Source: Gammaproteobacteria bacterium (GTDB lineage: Bacteria > Pseudomonadota > Gammaproteobacteria > Natronospirales > JAJUFS01). Taken from it: a stretch of DNA of 50,860 bases. The DNA is taken from contig JAWWBS010000007.1 of assembly GCA_033720895.1 (NCBI GenBank), positions 1 through 50,860 of the forward strand. The letters run 5' to 3'. The notes below the pieces were generated by a model that saw only the letters and a list, made by a program, of their open reading frames with translations, did not search any database and was not told the DNA's origin. The translations under genes were made by a program, and so were the position numbers. Below are positions 34,601-49,600 of the stretch, piece by piece. Each line of letters starts with the position of its first letter. Positions within the stretch are counted from its first letter, which is position 1.

Positions 34601-37600
34601 GCACCGTCTCCTCCGGCGATGCGCTGGGTGACGGCAATGGCACGACGGAGATCGCGACCTCAGGCAACGTGACGCTGGACGCCAGCGGCAACATCACCTT
34701 GTCGGCAGCCGATGCCGTCGCCACGGGCAATGCGTCGCTGGACGATGATGCGGGCACCAATGACACCGCGACCATCGGCTCGATCAGCCTGGTGTCCGAT
34801 GGCCTGATTTCCAGCGATGGTGCGACCGGTCGCCTCGATGTTTCGGTGGGCACCGGCTCCCTGACCAATGCCGATGGCGCCATCGTTGATGGCAGCCTGA
34901 CGCTGGATCTCAGTGGCGGCACCGATTCCGCCTACGTCACCTCGGGCGAGAACCTCGCCGTTGCCGACATCGACACCGGTGCCGGCGCGCAGACGGTCGA
35001 CATCACGACCTCCGGTACCGCGAACCTGACCATCGAAGACATGACGGATTCGATCTCGGGCGACACCGTTTCCTTCGCCACCGTTGATGGCACCCTGACC
35101 ATCAATGACACGGCCTTCGCCATCGGCGCCGGCAGCCTTTCGCTGGAAGGCGCCGAAGTCGATTTGCTGGGTGGTGCGAACAGCATTACCGGCTCCGGCG
35201 CGGTGACCATTTTCCAGAGCACCGTCGCACAGGACATGACCATCGGTGGCGCCACGGACGATGCGGCGCTCAACCTGACCAGCACGGACATCGCCGCGCT
35301 GGCTGACGGTTTCGCGAGCATCACCCTGGGTCGTGCCGACGGCACGGGCCTGGTGAGCACGGATTCCGGTGGTGTGAGTTTTGCCGATCCGCTGACCATC
35401 CAGTCTGGTGGCGCCAGTGGCGATGTGATCGTCGGTGGCACCTTGACCGGCACGGGCGATGCGACCATCGACCTGCTGGCCGGAAACGAGATCGCCCTGT
35501 CTGGCGATATCGTGACCTCTGGCACGGCGGTGACGCTGGATGCCACGACGGTCGACCTGGACGTGGCGGCGATCAGCATCGACACGACCAATGCCGGCGG
35601 CACGGCCACCGGCGCAGCGATCAATTTCAACTCGGGCTTGCTGACGGACGTGCTTGGCGCGGCCTCGTCGCTGACCCTGAACGCCGGTACGACCGGGCAG
35701 GTCGACCTCAATGGTGGTTCGATCGGCGGTGACCTGACGGTCGACGCCGACATCATCAACCTGAACAACGCCACCCTGTCGGTGGGCGGCAATGCCGATC
35801 TCGACACCTCGGCAGGCACCGGCACGATTGCGGACAACGGTTCCGGCGCGCTGTCGGTGGCCGGCACGACCACACTGGCCGTGGGCGCAGCCGTCGACCT
35901 GGTCCTGGACAGCACGTCCAACGATTTCGATAACGACGACAACGGTGGCGCGGTCAGCGTCACCTCGGGCAACAACATCACCCTGGTCGATGCGGACAAT
36001 ATCGACCTCGGCGCCATCACTGCCGGTACCAGCCTGACGGTTACCGCTGCGGGCAACATCACCGACAGCGGTACCGTGATTGCACCGACGGCCACATTCG
36101 ATGCCGGCGGTACCACCGAGGGCACGAACGACGTGCTGCTCGATTCGGCAGCCAACGATTTCGACAGCATCGTGATCACCCAGGCGGGTGACGCGGTGAT
36201 TGTCGATGTCGACGAAATTTCTTTCGGCGCCTCGACGATCTCCGGCGACCTCGATGTGACCGCAGCCGATACCATTTCGCAGAGCGGCGCGCTTGTTGTC
36301 ACGCTGACCTCGGCATTCACCACGACCAATGACGACCAGGCGATCAGCCTGGGCAACACCGGCAACAGCTTCGGCGGTGCGGTGTCCTTCACCACGGCCA
36401 CCTCGGGCGGCAACGCGGGCAACGTGACCGTCGATGCAGGCCTCGGCGGCATCGAGTTCGGCGCTTCGACCATTGCCGGCAACCTGTCGGTCATCGCCAA
36501 CAACGGTTCGGTCACCCAAAGCGGCGCGCTGGACGTGATCGGCACTGCCGGCTTCGTGCTCAGCAACAACAACACCGTGACCCTGGTCACTGCGGGCAAC
36601 GACATCGATGGCACCGTCAGCTTCTCGACGGATGGCACGGGCGCCAATGTCAGCTTCACCAATACCGATGGCGATGCTTCGGGCACGACCATCGGCGCTT
36701 CCACGGTCGACGGCAGCCTGACAATCGTGGCCGGCGACGCGCTGGTTGTCGGTGGCGCGCTGGATACGTCAGCCGATAACGGCGTGATCACGCTCACCGG
36801 TGGCACCAGTGTCACCATTGCCGAGGACGGCCTGCAGGCCGGTGCCGGCAACATCAGCGTGACGGCCTCGGGCGGCAATATCGAAGACGCTTCGGCAGGC
36901 GCTGACACCAACGCCAACATCACCACCACCGGCCAGATTGCACTGACGGCTTCCGGCAGCATCGGCACTGGTGCCGATCCGGCCGACCTCGACCTGTCGG
37001 GTACCACCGACCTGGTGCTGTCGGCGGGCACCGACATCTTCATTTCGAACGATGTCGAGCTGACCAATTTCGCGCTGACCTGGACGCCGAGCACGAGCAC
37101 CTTCTCGCTGTCCGGTGCGACCACGATCTCGCTGTCGGATGACGGCACCGACACGACGCTGACCACGGCGTCCAACACGGCGCTGGACCTCGACTTCAGC
37201 CTGACCACCACCAGTGGCGACCTGCTGGTCGCTGACGGCGCGATCAACACCATCGGCGCCGGCAACGTGTCGCTGACCGCGCAGGCCGGTTCGATCCTCG
37301 ATTCGACCCCGGGTGCAGACGGTGCTGTTGCGGTGACTACCACCGGTACCCTGGCACTCGATGCGGCGAACAACATCGGTACCTCGGCCGGCGTCGGCGC
37401 ATTCGACGTCGACGTTTCCGGGCTCGTCAGCCTGACCAGCGGCGGCGACATTTTCCTGGATACCAGTTCCAACCTGACGCTGACCGCCATCCAGACGGCG
37501 GTGGGCGCGAACACGCTCAACCTGTCGGCCGATACGGCGGGCGCGCAGATCCTGCTGGGCGGCAGCTCGGCCAGCTACATCAACGTCAGTGACGACGTGC

Positions 37601-40600
37601 TCGACATCGATGGCGGTACCGGCGATGTCACGTTCAACGTGACCGGCGGTCTCGTGGTCGGCTCCGTGGACATCGACACCGGGGGCAACGTCAACCTCGA
37701 TGCCAACCTCTCGACGGCCGATTCGGTTGACGGTGCGAGCGGTGACATCAACATCCTGACCTCGGGCGGCAGTCTGGTCAGCGGTGGCACGGCCACCCTG
37801 GCGACCGGCAATGCCGACGACAGCAATTCCGGTGATGGTGGCGGCATTACGTCCGGCTCCATCGTCGTCAATGTGAGTGGCACCATCGACAACTCGGTGA
37901 CCTTCGCCACCGGCACGCCGACCGATTCCACCGGCGGTGCCAATGACACCGTGACGGCGGGCTCCATCAGCCTGACGGCTTCCAGCATCGGCTCCGCGGG
38001 CAATGCCGTCGAACTGAACTTCGGCCAGCCCACGGGCGGTTCGGGCCAGGTGCCCGGCGTCCTGACGCTGGAGACGACGGGCGGCGCGGGTGCTGGCAGC
38101 ATTTATGTCACCAGTACCAGTGCGGCCGACTTCGAAGTCGGCAACATCACCGTGGCGGGCACGGGCAATGTCATTTCCCTGAATTCCGACAACTCCGGTA
38201 TCAGCCTGCCGACCACCGGTGATTTCCTTGGCGCCGGCATTTCGACGGCCGACCTGGTGATCACCACCGGTGCGGGCGGGGCAATCATTTACGATCGCAC
38301 CTCGGCGCATACCTTCAACAGCGTCACCATCAACTCGGGCGACTTCCTGACGATCAACCAGGACATCACCTCGACGGGACTGATCGACATCGATGCCGCC
38401 GGCCTTGTCACGCTGAACAGCGCGCTGGCTACGACGGCCAGCACCACCGGCACGACGGCAGCGATCAACATCACCACCACCGCCGGCGGCAACCTGACCG
38501 GCGCGGCCGGCAGCATCACCACCGGTGACGCCGACAATTCCGGCGGTGGCACGAATGTCACGGCAGGGGACATCACCCTGAATATCGCCGGTACCGTCGA
38601 TAACACCATTTCCTTCACGGCGGGCGATGCCACCGACACTGGTGCCAACACGGCAACGGCCGGCTCGATCAGTGTCACTGCAGCCTCCATCGGCAGCGCG
38701 GGTAACGAAGTCATCTTCTCCACCGGCACGGCGTCTTCGTTCGGTGGCAGTGCCGCCAGCGGTGTCCTGGACATTGCCACCACCGGCGGTGCCGGTGCGG
38801 GCGGTGCCTTCGTCGATGGCAATGGCGTGCAGTTGCTGATTGGCGACCTGTCGACGGCGTCGAACACCAATGCCAACGAATTCAACTTCATCAATGCCGG
38901 TGCAGCCATCCAGTTCGTGGCCGGATCGGTGTACGGCAACCTGGGTGCCCTGACGCTGGACGTCGACACCACCGGTGCCGGCGGCAATGTCGTATTCAAT
39001 GAAGCGATCACGGTCGGCACGCTGGAGATCAACACCGGCGACACCGTGTTCTTCCTGGCCAATACGGGTACTGCGGACAACGCGACGGCCTCGGGCAACA
39101 TCACCATCGTTTCCGGCGGTGGCGTGTCGGGCAACGCCAGCCTGTTTACCGGCGACTCCTCCGGTGGCACCAGCGGCAGCATCGACATCACGGCATCGGG
39201 CAGCATTGCCGATACCCTGGCGCTGAACGTTGGCGCGGCCAGCACCACCGGTGGCGACATCAACCTGGATGCCAACGGCATCGGTACGGATGCCGCGAAT
39301 GCCCTCGATGTCGTGTTCGGCACCGCCGGCACGGCCGGTCAGCTGAACCTGACGACCAACGGCAGCAGCGTGTTCATCACCTCGCCGAGCGACCTGGTCG
39401 TCGGTGACATCACGGCTACCGGAACGGAAACGGTGTCCATCGGTTCCACGGCGGGTGGTGCGATCAGCTTCGATTCGCTCGGTTCCGATACCAGCATCGG
39501 CAACATCCTGCTCGACGTGAATACCGCGGGTGGCGGCACGGTGACCTTCGATCGCGCCATGACTGTCGGTGTCATCGATGTGGATGCCACCGGTGAGGTG
39601 ATCGTCAATGCGGCGCTTGCTACGACCACGGGTGCGCTGGGTACTTCGGGCGATATCAACATCACCACGACGGGTGCGGGCGGCCTGTCCGGCACGGCTG
39701 GCTCGCTGACCACTGGCTCGGCCAGCAATGGCGGCGGTGGCACCAACGTCACCGCAGGCAGCATCACCGTGTCGGTGGTGGGCGACATCACCAATGGCGT
39801 GAGCTTCACCACCGGTGACGCTCTCGATACCGCAGCCCTCTATACGGCGACCTCGGGCAGCATCAATCTCGACGCGGCCAATATCGGCGGCCTGGGCACG
39901 GAAGTGGCCGTGACCATCGGTACGGCGTCGGGTGGTGCAGTCAACGACCAGGGCGAACTGAACATCGCGCTGTCGGGCGCTGGTACGGCGGAGGCTTACG
40001 TCAGCTCTTCCTCCAGCCTCGAAGTCGGCACCATCGACACCGTGCTGGCACAGGCCGATACCGTGTCCGTGCTGGTCACGGGCGGCAATACCCTGACCTT
40101 GACCGCGGCGCTCGATGAAGACTTCACGCCGAGCCTCACGGACGACAACCTGATCTTCAACGCGCAGGACGGCACCTACGACGGTACCGGCATCGCCGTC
40201 GACCTGGGTGCGGCCGGCTCGCTGAGCGTCACCTCGGATGGCCTGTCGGCCGGCAGCTTTGCCTCCGTCGAGGAAGCCGGTGGTGGCATCTCCGTGTCGC
40301 CGTTCACGGCCGGTACGACCATCGGTCTTGGCACCGGTGCAGGCACCTTCCAGCTTTCCGATGCCGATCTTGATGCGCTGGTCACCGCCTCGGGCGGCCC
40401 GGGCGGCGTCCTGTCGGTCGGTACGGCCGGGGCGGGCGGCTCCGGTGACGTGACCATCGATGACGTGACCTTCGGTACGGGCCAGACCCTGATCGTGAAC
40501 ACCAATGGCACGATCAATGACGACGACGATATCGGCTTTGCCTATGTCGGTGGCCAGCTTGTGCTGAATGCCGGTACCGGCATCGGCACGACCTCGAACC

Positions 40601-43600
40601 TGCAGATCGATACCGACATTTTCGGTGCGACGGTCTCGACCTCGGGCGGCATCGACATCGAAACGTCCGAGAACATCAATCTCGGCAACCCGACACAGGG
40701 TGTCGGGGTGACGGCTCCGGGCGACATCAACATCACGGTCAACGGCAACGGCGTGTCGTTTGCACTGTTTGCAAACCTGACCCTCGAATCCACGGCGGGC
40801 AACGTCACCATCGTGGCGCTGGACAACGACGAGACCGGCCCGGGTGACAACCTGACGCCGCAGAACTTCCAGCTGGCCGGCAACATCATCGCCGCCGGCA
40901 ACGTGACCATCAGTGCGGCCGATGACATCAGCCTGATTGTCGGCAGCATCACCGCGGGCGGCACGGTCACCCTCAACGCCAACGTCGGCGACGCCGTGGG
41001 CGACAACGAGGGCAGCATCTTCGGTTCACCGCTGATCAGCGGTGCCGTGATCGACCTCAATGCCTATGACGGTATCGGTGTCGGCACTGCCCTGAACCTG
41101 GCTGGCGCCAGCATCAGCGCGGACACGACCACTGGCGCTATCGATTTCAACAACAACGCGACCGGCCTGGGTACGGTCACGCTGTCCAGCGTGACGACGG
41201 CTTCCGGCGCCATCACCATCGACCAGACGGGCGGCGAAAACCTGATCCTGACCTCGGTCGATACCAACAGCGGCAATATCGCCGTCACCAATGACGCCGA
41301 TATCCTGGTTGCGCTGGTGGATGCTGTTGGCTCGGTCACCCTGAATGCAGGCGGCGCCATCGAAGAGAGTGGAGCGGATGCCGGCGCGGACATCGTTGCC
41401 TCGGGTGGTGCGGATCTCGATGCCGCTACCGGCATCGGCGCAGCCGCTACGCTGGAAACTGCTGTTGCCGGTAACTACCGCATCGACAGCCTTGCCGGTG
41501 CCATCGATATTTCCAACAATGGCGGTGGCGGCAATGTCCTTGCCGAAGCGAATACCGATTCCGCGAACATCACCTTCGTGGAAACCAGTGCGACCTCCGC
41601 GCTGATCTTCGGCGGCTCCACGACGACCAGTGGCAACATCACGGTTCAGGCGAGCGATGCCTTGGTGCTCGGCAATGAATTTGCGGTCAGCGGCATCGGC
41701 TTCGACACCTCGGTCAACTCGGCCGGAAACGTGACGGCGACCAGCACGGCGGACTTCGTGCTGCTGGAAGACGTCACGGCAGCCGGCACGGTCACCGTTA
41801 CGGCGAGCGCCGGCATTTCCGACTGGTTCGCTGGCAGCACGACGGTCTCGATCACGGCACCGACTGTGATCATGACCACGGATACGGGGGGTATCGGCAC
41901 GATTTCGGGCACCGACCTCTACATCGTCGCGGATTCCATTTCTGCAACGGTCAATACCAGCGGCAACATCGACATTCTCAGCAACAACGCCACGAATACC
42001 ACGCTCGCCTCCGTCAGCACGGTATTGGGAACGGTTGTTGTGGATCAAAGCGGTGGTGGTGACCTGGTTGCCACCAGCGTGTCCGCAAACAATTCGGTGA
42101 CCCTGACTTCGACCGCGGGCATCACGGTTGGCAGCATCAGTTCGACCGGTGCGACCGATACTGACGACATCATCCTGTCGGCAAACAGCATCGACCTGGC
42201 GGGCGGCTCGATCAGCGCTGCAGGCCTGGGTGATGTCAGCCTGACGGCCACGGCCGGCAGCATCGACGACAGCGTCGGTGGCGGCAGCATCACGGCGGAC
42301 GACCTGTCCTACAGCGCGACCACGACGGTCGGCGCAACCAATGCCATCAACACCACGGTGGCCGAAATCCTCAGCGGTTCGGCCGCCGGTGGCACGACCA
42401 TCAATGAAACCGATGCCATTGTCCTGACCTCGGTCAGCGACAGCGCTGGTGCGATCAGCCTCACCGCCGGTGGCGCGATCACCGCGACCAGCGTCAGCAC
42501 CTCGGGTGCAACCGACACGGACGACATCGCGCTGCAAGGCACGAGCATCGATCTTGCCGGTGGCACGGTCAGTGCGGCTGGCCTCGGTGATGTCAGCCTG
42601 ACGGCCACGGCCGGCAGCATCGACGACAGCATCGGTGGTGGCAGCGTGGTGGCAGACGACCTGTCCTACAGCACGACCACGACGGTCGGTGCGACCAACG
42701 CCATCAACACCAATGTGGCCGAGATCCTCAGCGGTTCGGCCGCCGGTGGCACGACCATCAATGAAACCGACGCCATCGTCCTGACCTCGGTCAGCGACAG
42801 CGGCGGGGCGATCAGCATCACGGCCGGTGGCGCGATCACCGCGACCAGTGTCAGCACCACGGGCGCCGGCGACACCGACGACATCGCGCTGCAAGGCACG
42901 AGCATCGATCTTGCCGGTGGCACGGTCAGTGCGGCTGGCCTCGGTGATGTCAGCCTGACGGCCACGGCCGGCAGCGTCGACGACAGCGTGGGCGGTGGCA
43001 GCGTGGTGGCAGACGACCTGTCCTACAGCGCAACCACGACGGTCGGTGCGACCAACGCCATCAACACCACGGTGGCCGAGATCCTCAGCGGTTCGGCAGC
43101 CGGTGGCACGACCATCAACGAAACCGACGCCATCGTCCTGACCTCGGTCAGCGACAGCGGCGGGGCGATCAGCATCACGGCCGGTGGTGCGATTACCGCA
43201 ACCAGTGTCAGCGCCACGGGCGGTACCGACACCGATGACGTCACCCTGGTTTCGACCGGTGCCGGCATCGCCGTGGGCAACGTCGCGGCTTCCGGCCTCG
43301 GCGACATCAGCATCGATGCGCAGGGCGGGGCGATCACCGACAGCACCAGCGCGGTGTCGGGTGACAACCTGACCCTCACCGCGACCACGGGTATCGGTGC
43401 CTCGGGCAACGAGATCAACACCACGGTCAACAGCCTGACGGCGTCGGTGTCCGGTGCTGGCGACATCTTCATCAACGAGACCAACGGCATCACGCTGACC
43501 TCGCTGAGCACCTTCGACGGTTCGATCAGTGTCGCAGCGGCCGGCGTGGTCGATGCCACCAGCCTCACGGCGGGCGATGATGATGGTTCGGCCGACGAAT

Positions 43601-46600
43601 CCGTCACCATCAACACCAGTGGCAACATCCATGTGGGCCTGATCTCCACCGGCACGACGGGCAGTATCAGCCTGACGACGTCGGGTGGTTCGATCTACGA
43701 CCAGCAGGATGACGAGATCGACGACCTGGTCACTTCCGACCTGACGCTGAGTGCCATCACCGGCAACATCGGTGGCAGCGATCCGACCCCGGCAGGCGGT
43801 CCGGATCCGGAAGACCAGCTGGAAGTGAACGCCAACGGCACGCTGACGCTCTCGTCGAACAGCCTGTTCATCGATGACAACAGCGGCAGCGATGTCACGC
43901 TCGACTTCACCGGTATCAACTTCGAGTACTCGGCGTCCGGCAACATCCTGGTCGGCTTCATCAATGCCAGCGGCACGGTGCTGCTCGAGACCTCGGCCGG
44001 TTACATCCGGGACGATGGCGCCGATGCAGTCGACATTGCCGGCAGCAGCATCACGTTGAATGCCAGCCTCGACGTCGGCGATAGCGCGGCCCTGTTCACG
44101 CAGACCGATACCCTGGCCGTGACGGCGGGTGGCAACATCGATCTCGACAACAACTTCACCACGCTGGTGACGGTCAGCGACCTGACCACCACGTCCGGCA
44201 CGATCGACTTCGACCAGACGGGCGCCGGTGGTGCAAGCATCACCAATATCGATGCCACCGACACGGTGACCCTCAGCAGCGCCACGACGCTGCAGACGGG
44301 TACGGTCGATGTGACCGGTACCGGCAACCTGTCGATCACGGCAGACGGCATCACCCTGGGCGGCGTGACCAATGTCGCCGGTGACGTCACGTTGCTGTCT
44401 TCGGCTGCCTTGCAGATCAACGGGGCATTGACCGCCAATTCGCTGGATGCGGACTCCACGACCACCACCAGCATCACGGCGGGAATTACCACCACCGACC
44501 TGCTGGACGTGAATGCCACCACCAGTGTGTCCCTGGCCAACGTCACCTTGCAGACGGGCGGGGCAGATACCGCAGACATCCTGATCAGCGGTAGCAGCAT
44601 CGACCTGGCGGGCGCGGACCTGAACGCTGGCGCATCCGGTGATGTGGTCCTGACGGCGACGGCAGGCTCCATTGTCGACACCTTCGGTGGCAACAGCATT
44701 GTTGCGGATGACTTCAGCTACAGCGCAACTGGCGGCGTCGGTGCGGGCACGGCCCTGAACCTGACCGTGGTCGAGCTGCTCAGTGGCGTGTCTGCCGGTA
44801 CGACCAACCTGGTCGAAACCAATGACCTGATCATCACGTCGGCAAGCAACAGTGGCGGCACGCTGAACATTTCGGCAGGTGGCGCGCTGGTGATTGGCAG
44901 CGTGACCAACACGACCGGCACCGATGCCGGCGACATCACGCTGTCGGGTACGTCCATCGACCTCAACGGCGGCACGATCAGCGCCTCGGGTGCTGGCGAT
45001 GTCAGCCTGCTGGCCACGGCCGGCGCCATCGACGATACGGCCGGTGGCGGCAGCGTGGTTGCCGATGACCTGTCCTACAGCGCCACCACCACGGTGGGTG
45101 CGACCAACGCGATCAACACGACGGTTGTCGAGATCCTCAGCGGTTCTGCCAACGGTGGCACGACCCTGGTCGAGACCGACGCCATCACGCTCACCTCCGT
45201 CTCGGATGCGGGTGGCGCGATCGACATCACGGCGGGTGACGCCATGAGCATCGTGTCGATCAATGCGGGTGCCAATGCGGTCACCTTGAACGCAGGCAGC
45301 ACCATCACCGACGCCTCGGGCGGCCTGACCGGCATTGTCGCCGGCTTGCTGACCGCCGACGCTGCTGGTGGCATGACGCTGGACACCAACGTGACCAGTG
45401 CCGACCTGTCGACCAGTGCTGCGGGCAACATCGTGGTCACCGAAGTCGATGCCATCATCCTGACCGATGTCGACAGCAACGACGGTGCCATCACCGTCAC
45501 CGCGGGCGGTGCCGTAACGGCTACCGATGTCGCATCGCTGACGGACAATGCCGCCAACGACATCGCGATTACCGGCTCGACGATTGCGGTCGGCCTGGTG
45601 GATGCCGGCGCGACCGGTGACGTGACGCTGAATGCCACAGGCGGTGCAATCACCGATGCGGGTGTTGGCGTGACAGCCAATGTGCTGACGGCGGATGCCG
45701 CAGGCGCCATCACCCTCGATACCACGGTCACCAGTCTCGACCTTTCGACCAGCGCGGTCGGTGACATCACCATCAATGAAACGGATGCCGTGACCGTGAC
45801 CAGTGCAGACACTGCCACGGCAGGCAGCGGTGCCATCAACATCACCTCGGGTGGTGCGATGAACATCGTCTCCGTCAACGCCGGAACGAGCGCGGTCACC
45901 TTGAATGCCGGTGCGGCAATCACCGACGGCTCCGGCGGTGGCACGGGCATCATTGGCGGCGTACTGACGGCTGACGCTGCCGGTGCAATGACGCTGGATA
46001 CCCAGGTCACGAGTGTCGACCTGAGCACCAGCGCAACCGGTGACATCATCGTTACCGAGCTGGATGCCATCACGCTGACGGACGTCGACAGCAACGACGG
46101 TGCCATCAATGTGACGGCGGGCGGCGCGATGACGGTTACGGATGTCGCATCGCTGACCGACAACGATGCCAACGACATCACCCTGCAGGCCGCCACCATG
46201 AACGTGGTGCTGGTGGATGCGGGTGCGGCTGGCGACGTGTTCCTGACCACGACGGGCGGCGCCATTACCGATGGTTCGGGCGGCTCCACCGGCATTACCG
46301 CCGATGTCCTGACGGCTTCGGCAGCCGGCAACCTGACGGTCGACACCGCAGTCAACACGATTGTCGGCAGCACGTCGGCAGCCGGTGGAATCGTGGTCAC
46401 CGAGGTCGATGGTGTCGAATTGCAGCTGACCGCCTTCAACGGAGCAACGTCCGTCACGGCGGGCGGTGCGATCACGGCAACCTCCGTTGTCTCCAGCACC
46501 GATTCCGACGCCAATGACATTGCCCTGACGTCCACCGGTGCCGGCATTGCTGTCGGAACCGTGAACGCCGGCGCGCAGGGCGACGTGTTCCTGGATGCGC

Positions 46601-49600
46601 AGAGCGGGGCAATTACCGATGCCACCAGTGCCATCACCACGGACGTGCTGACCATGAGCGCTGCCGGTGCAATCGGTACCTCCGGTGCACGGATCAACTC
46701 CACGGCCACCTCGCTGGTCCTCACGACCTCGGCAGCGGGTGATGTCTGGTTGAACGAGACCAATGGCATCACGCTGACCTCGGTTGCCACCTTCGACGGC
46801 AGCGTCGACCTGCTGGCGGCCGGCATTGTCGATGTCATCAGCCTGTCGGCTGGCGACGATGACGGTTCTGCCGATGAAACGGTCACCATGTCGACCTCCG
46901 GCGATATCACCATCGGTGTCATCACGACGGGTGGTACCGGCCTCGTCGACCTCACGTCCACCGCTGGCTCGATTTTCGACCGCGACCTGGACCTGGTGGA
47001 CGACATCATCACCGGTGATGTCAGCCTCAGCGCAGTGACCGGCAGCATCGGCGGCGCGGGTGTAGAACTCGAGCTGAATGCCACGGGTACCATCACGCTG
47101 GTGTCGAACAGCGTCACCATCATCGACAACACGGGTAACGAAGTGACCCTGGACTTCACGGGTGGCAACTTCTCCTACACCTCGGTGGGCAACATCCTGG
47201 TGGGCTTCATCGATGCCACGGGTGCCGTCGACCTCACGACCAGCAATGGCTGGATCCGTGATGACGGTGCCGATGCCGTCGACATCGCAGCCAGCAGCGT
47301 AACGCTGTCGGCCAGCCTCGACGTCGGCAGCGGTGCCGCGCTGGCAACCACGGCCACGACGTTCGACGTCACGGCGGGCAACGGTGCCATCGACATCGAC
47401 AACAGCTCGGCGGGCGCGGTGACTGTCACCAGCCTGTCGGCTGTCGGCAACACCATCGACTTCGACCAGGTCGGTGGTGGCGATGTCGCCTTCAACGCGC
47501 TGACCGGTTCGGCCATTACCCTGTCGGGTGCGAATGGCGTCACCGTCGGCGCGACCACGGCAACGGGTGCATTGACCGTCTCGGGTGCGTCCATCATCCA
47601 GTCCGGTGCCTGGAACGTGGCCGGCCTGGACCTGGATTCCAGCGGGGCCATCACTCTTGGCAATGCCATCGTTTCGTCGGCGGCAATTACCATCGACAGC
47701 ACGGGTTCGACCTCGCTGTCGGCGGCCGCAGACATTTCCAGCAACGGCGCAGTGACCTTCGGTGGTACCTTGACCGGCGGCGTGACCACGGCAGCGGACA
47801 TCACCACGCAGGGTGATGCCATTACCTTCACGCGAGCCGTCACGCTGTCGGGTGCGGTCAATCTCGACACCACCAACGGCGCAGCAGCCGGTGCGAATGT
47901 CAGCTTTGGCAGCACCGTCAATGGAGCCAATGCCCTGACGATCAACGCCGGTACCGCGGGTGATGTGAGCTTCAGCGGTGACGTCGGCGGATCGACGCCG
48001 CTTGGTGCCACGAGCATCACGGCTGACCAGGTGACCATCAGCGGTGCCTTCAATACCGCGGCTGCCAGTAACCTGGTCATCGCCAACGGCGGCCTGTTGA
48101 CACTGGCCAATGCGGCCACCTTGAACCTCGGTGGTGCCTTCCAGCAGACCGGCGCGGGCCTGGTCGATATCGGCAGTGACATCACCACCAGTGGTGATGC
48201 CATCAGCTTTGCCTCGGCACTGACGCTGACCGACAACGTGGTGATCGATACGACCACGACCGCCAACATCACCTTCGGTGGTGCCGTGGATGGTGCAGGC
48301 TTCAACCTCAGCCTCGATGCAGGCAGCAACACCGGCGTCATTGCCAGCAATGGCACGGTTGACGGTGTGGGTACCTACACGGTGGTTGCGGGTTCGTCCG
48401 ACATCAATGCCGACATGGGCACGAGCACGGCGATCGGCTCCTTCAGCTTCGGTGGTCCGGTCGATCTCGCCAGCGGTGTCGACCTGACGGCCAGCAACGG
48501 CCTGACCTTTAACGGTGGCGTGGTCCTGAGCGGTGGCGGTACGTCGGTGATTACCGGTGGCAACGATGCGGCCATCAGCTTCGCCAGCACCATCACCAGT
48601 GCGTCCGGCTCGCTGACCGTCAGCTCCGATGGCGACCTGACGTTCACGACCATCAACACGGGTACGGGCAGTGTCGATCTGCAGGTCGATTCGGCCGGCG
48701 ACACCAACTTCTCGACCCTGAGCGGCACGAGTGTCACGGCCGCGGGTGTCAGCCTGCGCGGTGGCGCTGACAACAATGACCACATCAACCTCGCAACCGT
48801 CAATTCGGCCGGCAACGTGCTGATTGCCAACAACGTGGTGCTGGATGCTGCACTGGCAGTGACGACCAGCAGTGGTGGCAACATCACGGCCACGGGCAAC
48901 CTGAGCGGTGGCCAGGCAGTGACCTTGAATGCGGCCGGCGCAATCGACCTGCAGGGCAATGTCACTCAGACCAGCCTGAGCCTGGTCAGCGCGGCTGCGG
49001 TCACCCTCGGTGGGACGACCACGACCACGGGCACCGGCACGGTCGATATCGACAACGGTGGCCTGTTGACCATCGGCGGGGCCATGAACCTGAACGGTGC
49101 GTTCACGCAGACCGGTGCTGGCAATGTCAGCCTGGGCGGCGACATCACCACCACGGGTGACGCGGTCAGCTTCGTGTCCGACGTGACGCTGACGGGCGGG
49201 GCACGCAGTGTCAGCACGGGTACCGGTGCCGGTGACATCCTGTTTGCGGGTGCGGTAAGCGGTAACAACGACACCTTCACCCTGACCTCGGGTACGGGAC
49301 GCATTGGCCTTGCCGATGTGACGTCGGTGACAACCCTGGATCTCAACGGCACGGGCATGACCCTGTCGGGTGGCCTGACCGTCGACACCCTGGATGTGAC
49401 CGGCATGTCCGGTGGCTTGCTGGTGCAGGGTGCGGCGGCCATCACCACGGCCAATACCGAGGTGAACCTGCGCAGCTTTGGCGGCATCAATGCCCAGACG
49501 GCCGGCTCCCTGAGCGTTGATGCCGGCACGGCCAATGTCCTCCTGCCGAGGGTCGGTAACACGACAGCGCTCGACAGCCTGGATGTGACCGGTACCGGCA

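Noticed and set aside
42151-43221. Regular repeats considered as a CRISPR or satellite array
   Set aside because: The units are 357 bp, contiguous, in frame and coding for beta-helix coils; there are no short repeats with unique spacers.
41026-48783. A 2585-codon open frame on the minus strand inside tpsA
   Set aside because: It is exactly in register with the sense codons, so it stays open as long as the sense gene avoids TTA, CTA and TCA, which this high-GC gene almost never uses. Its translation is low-complexity with no domain.
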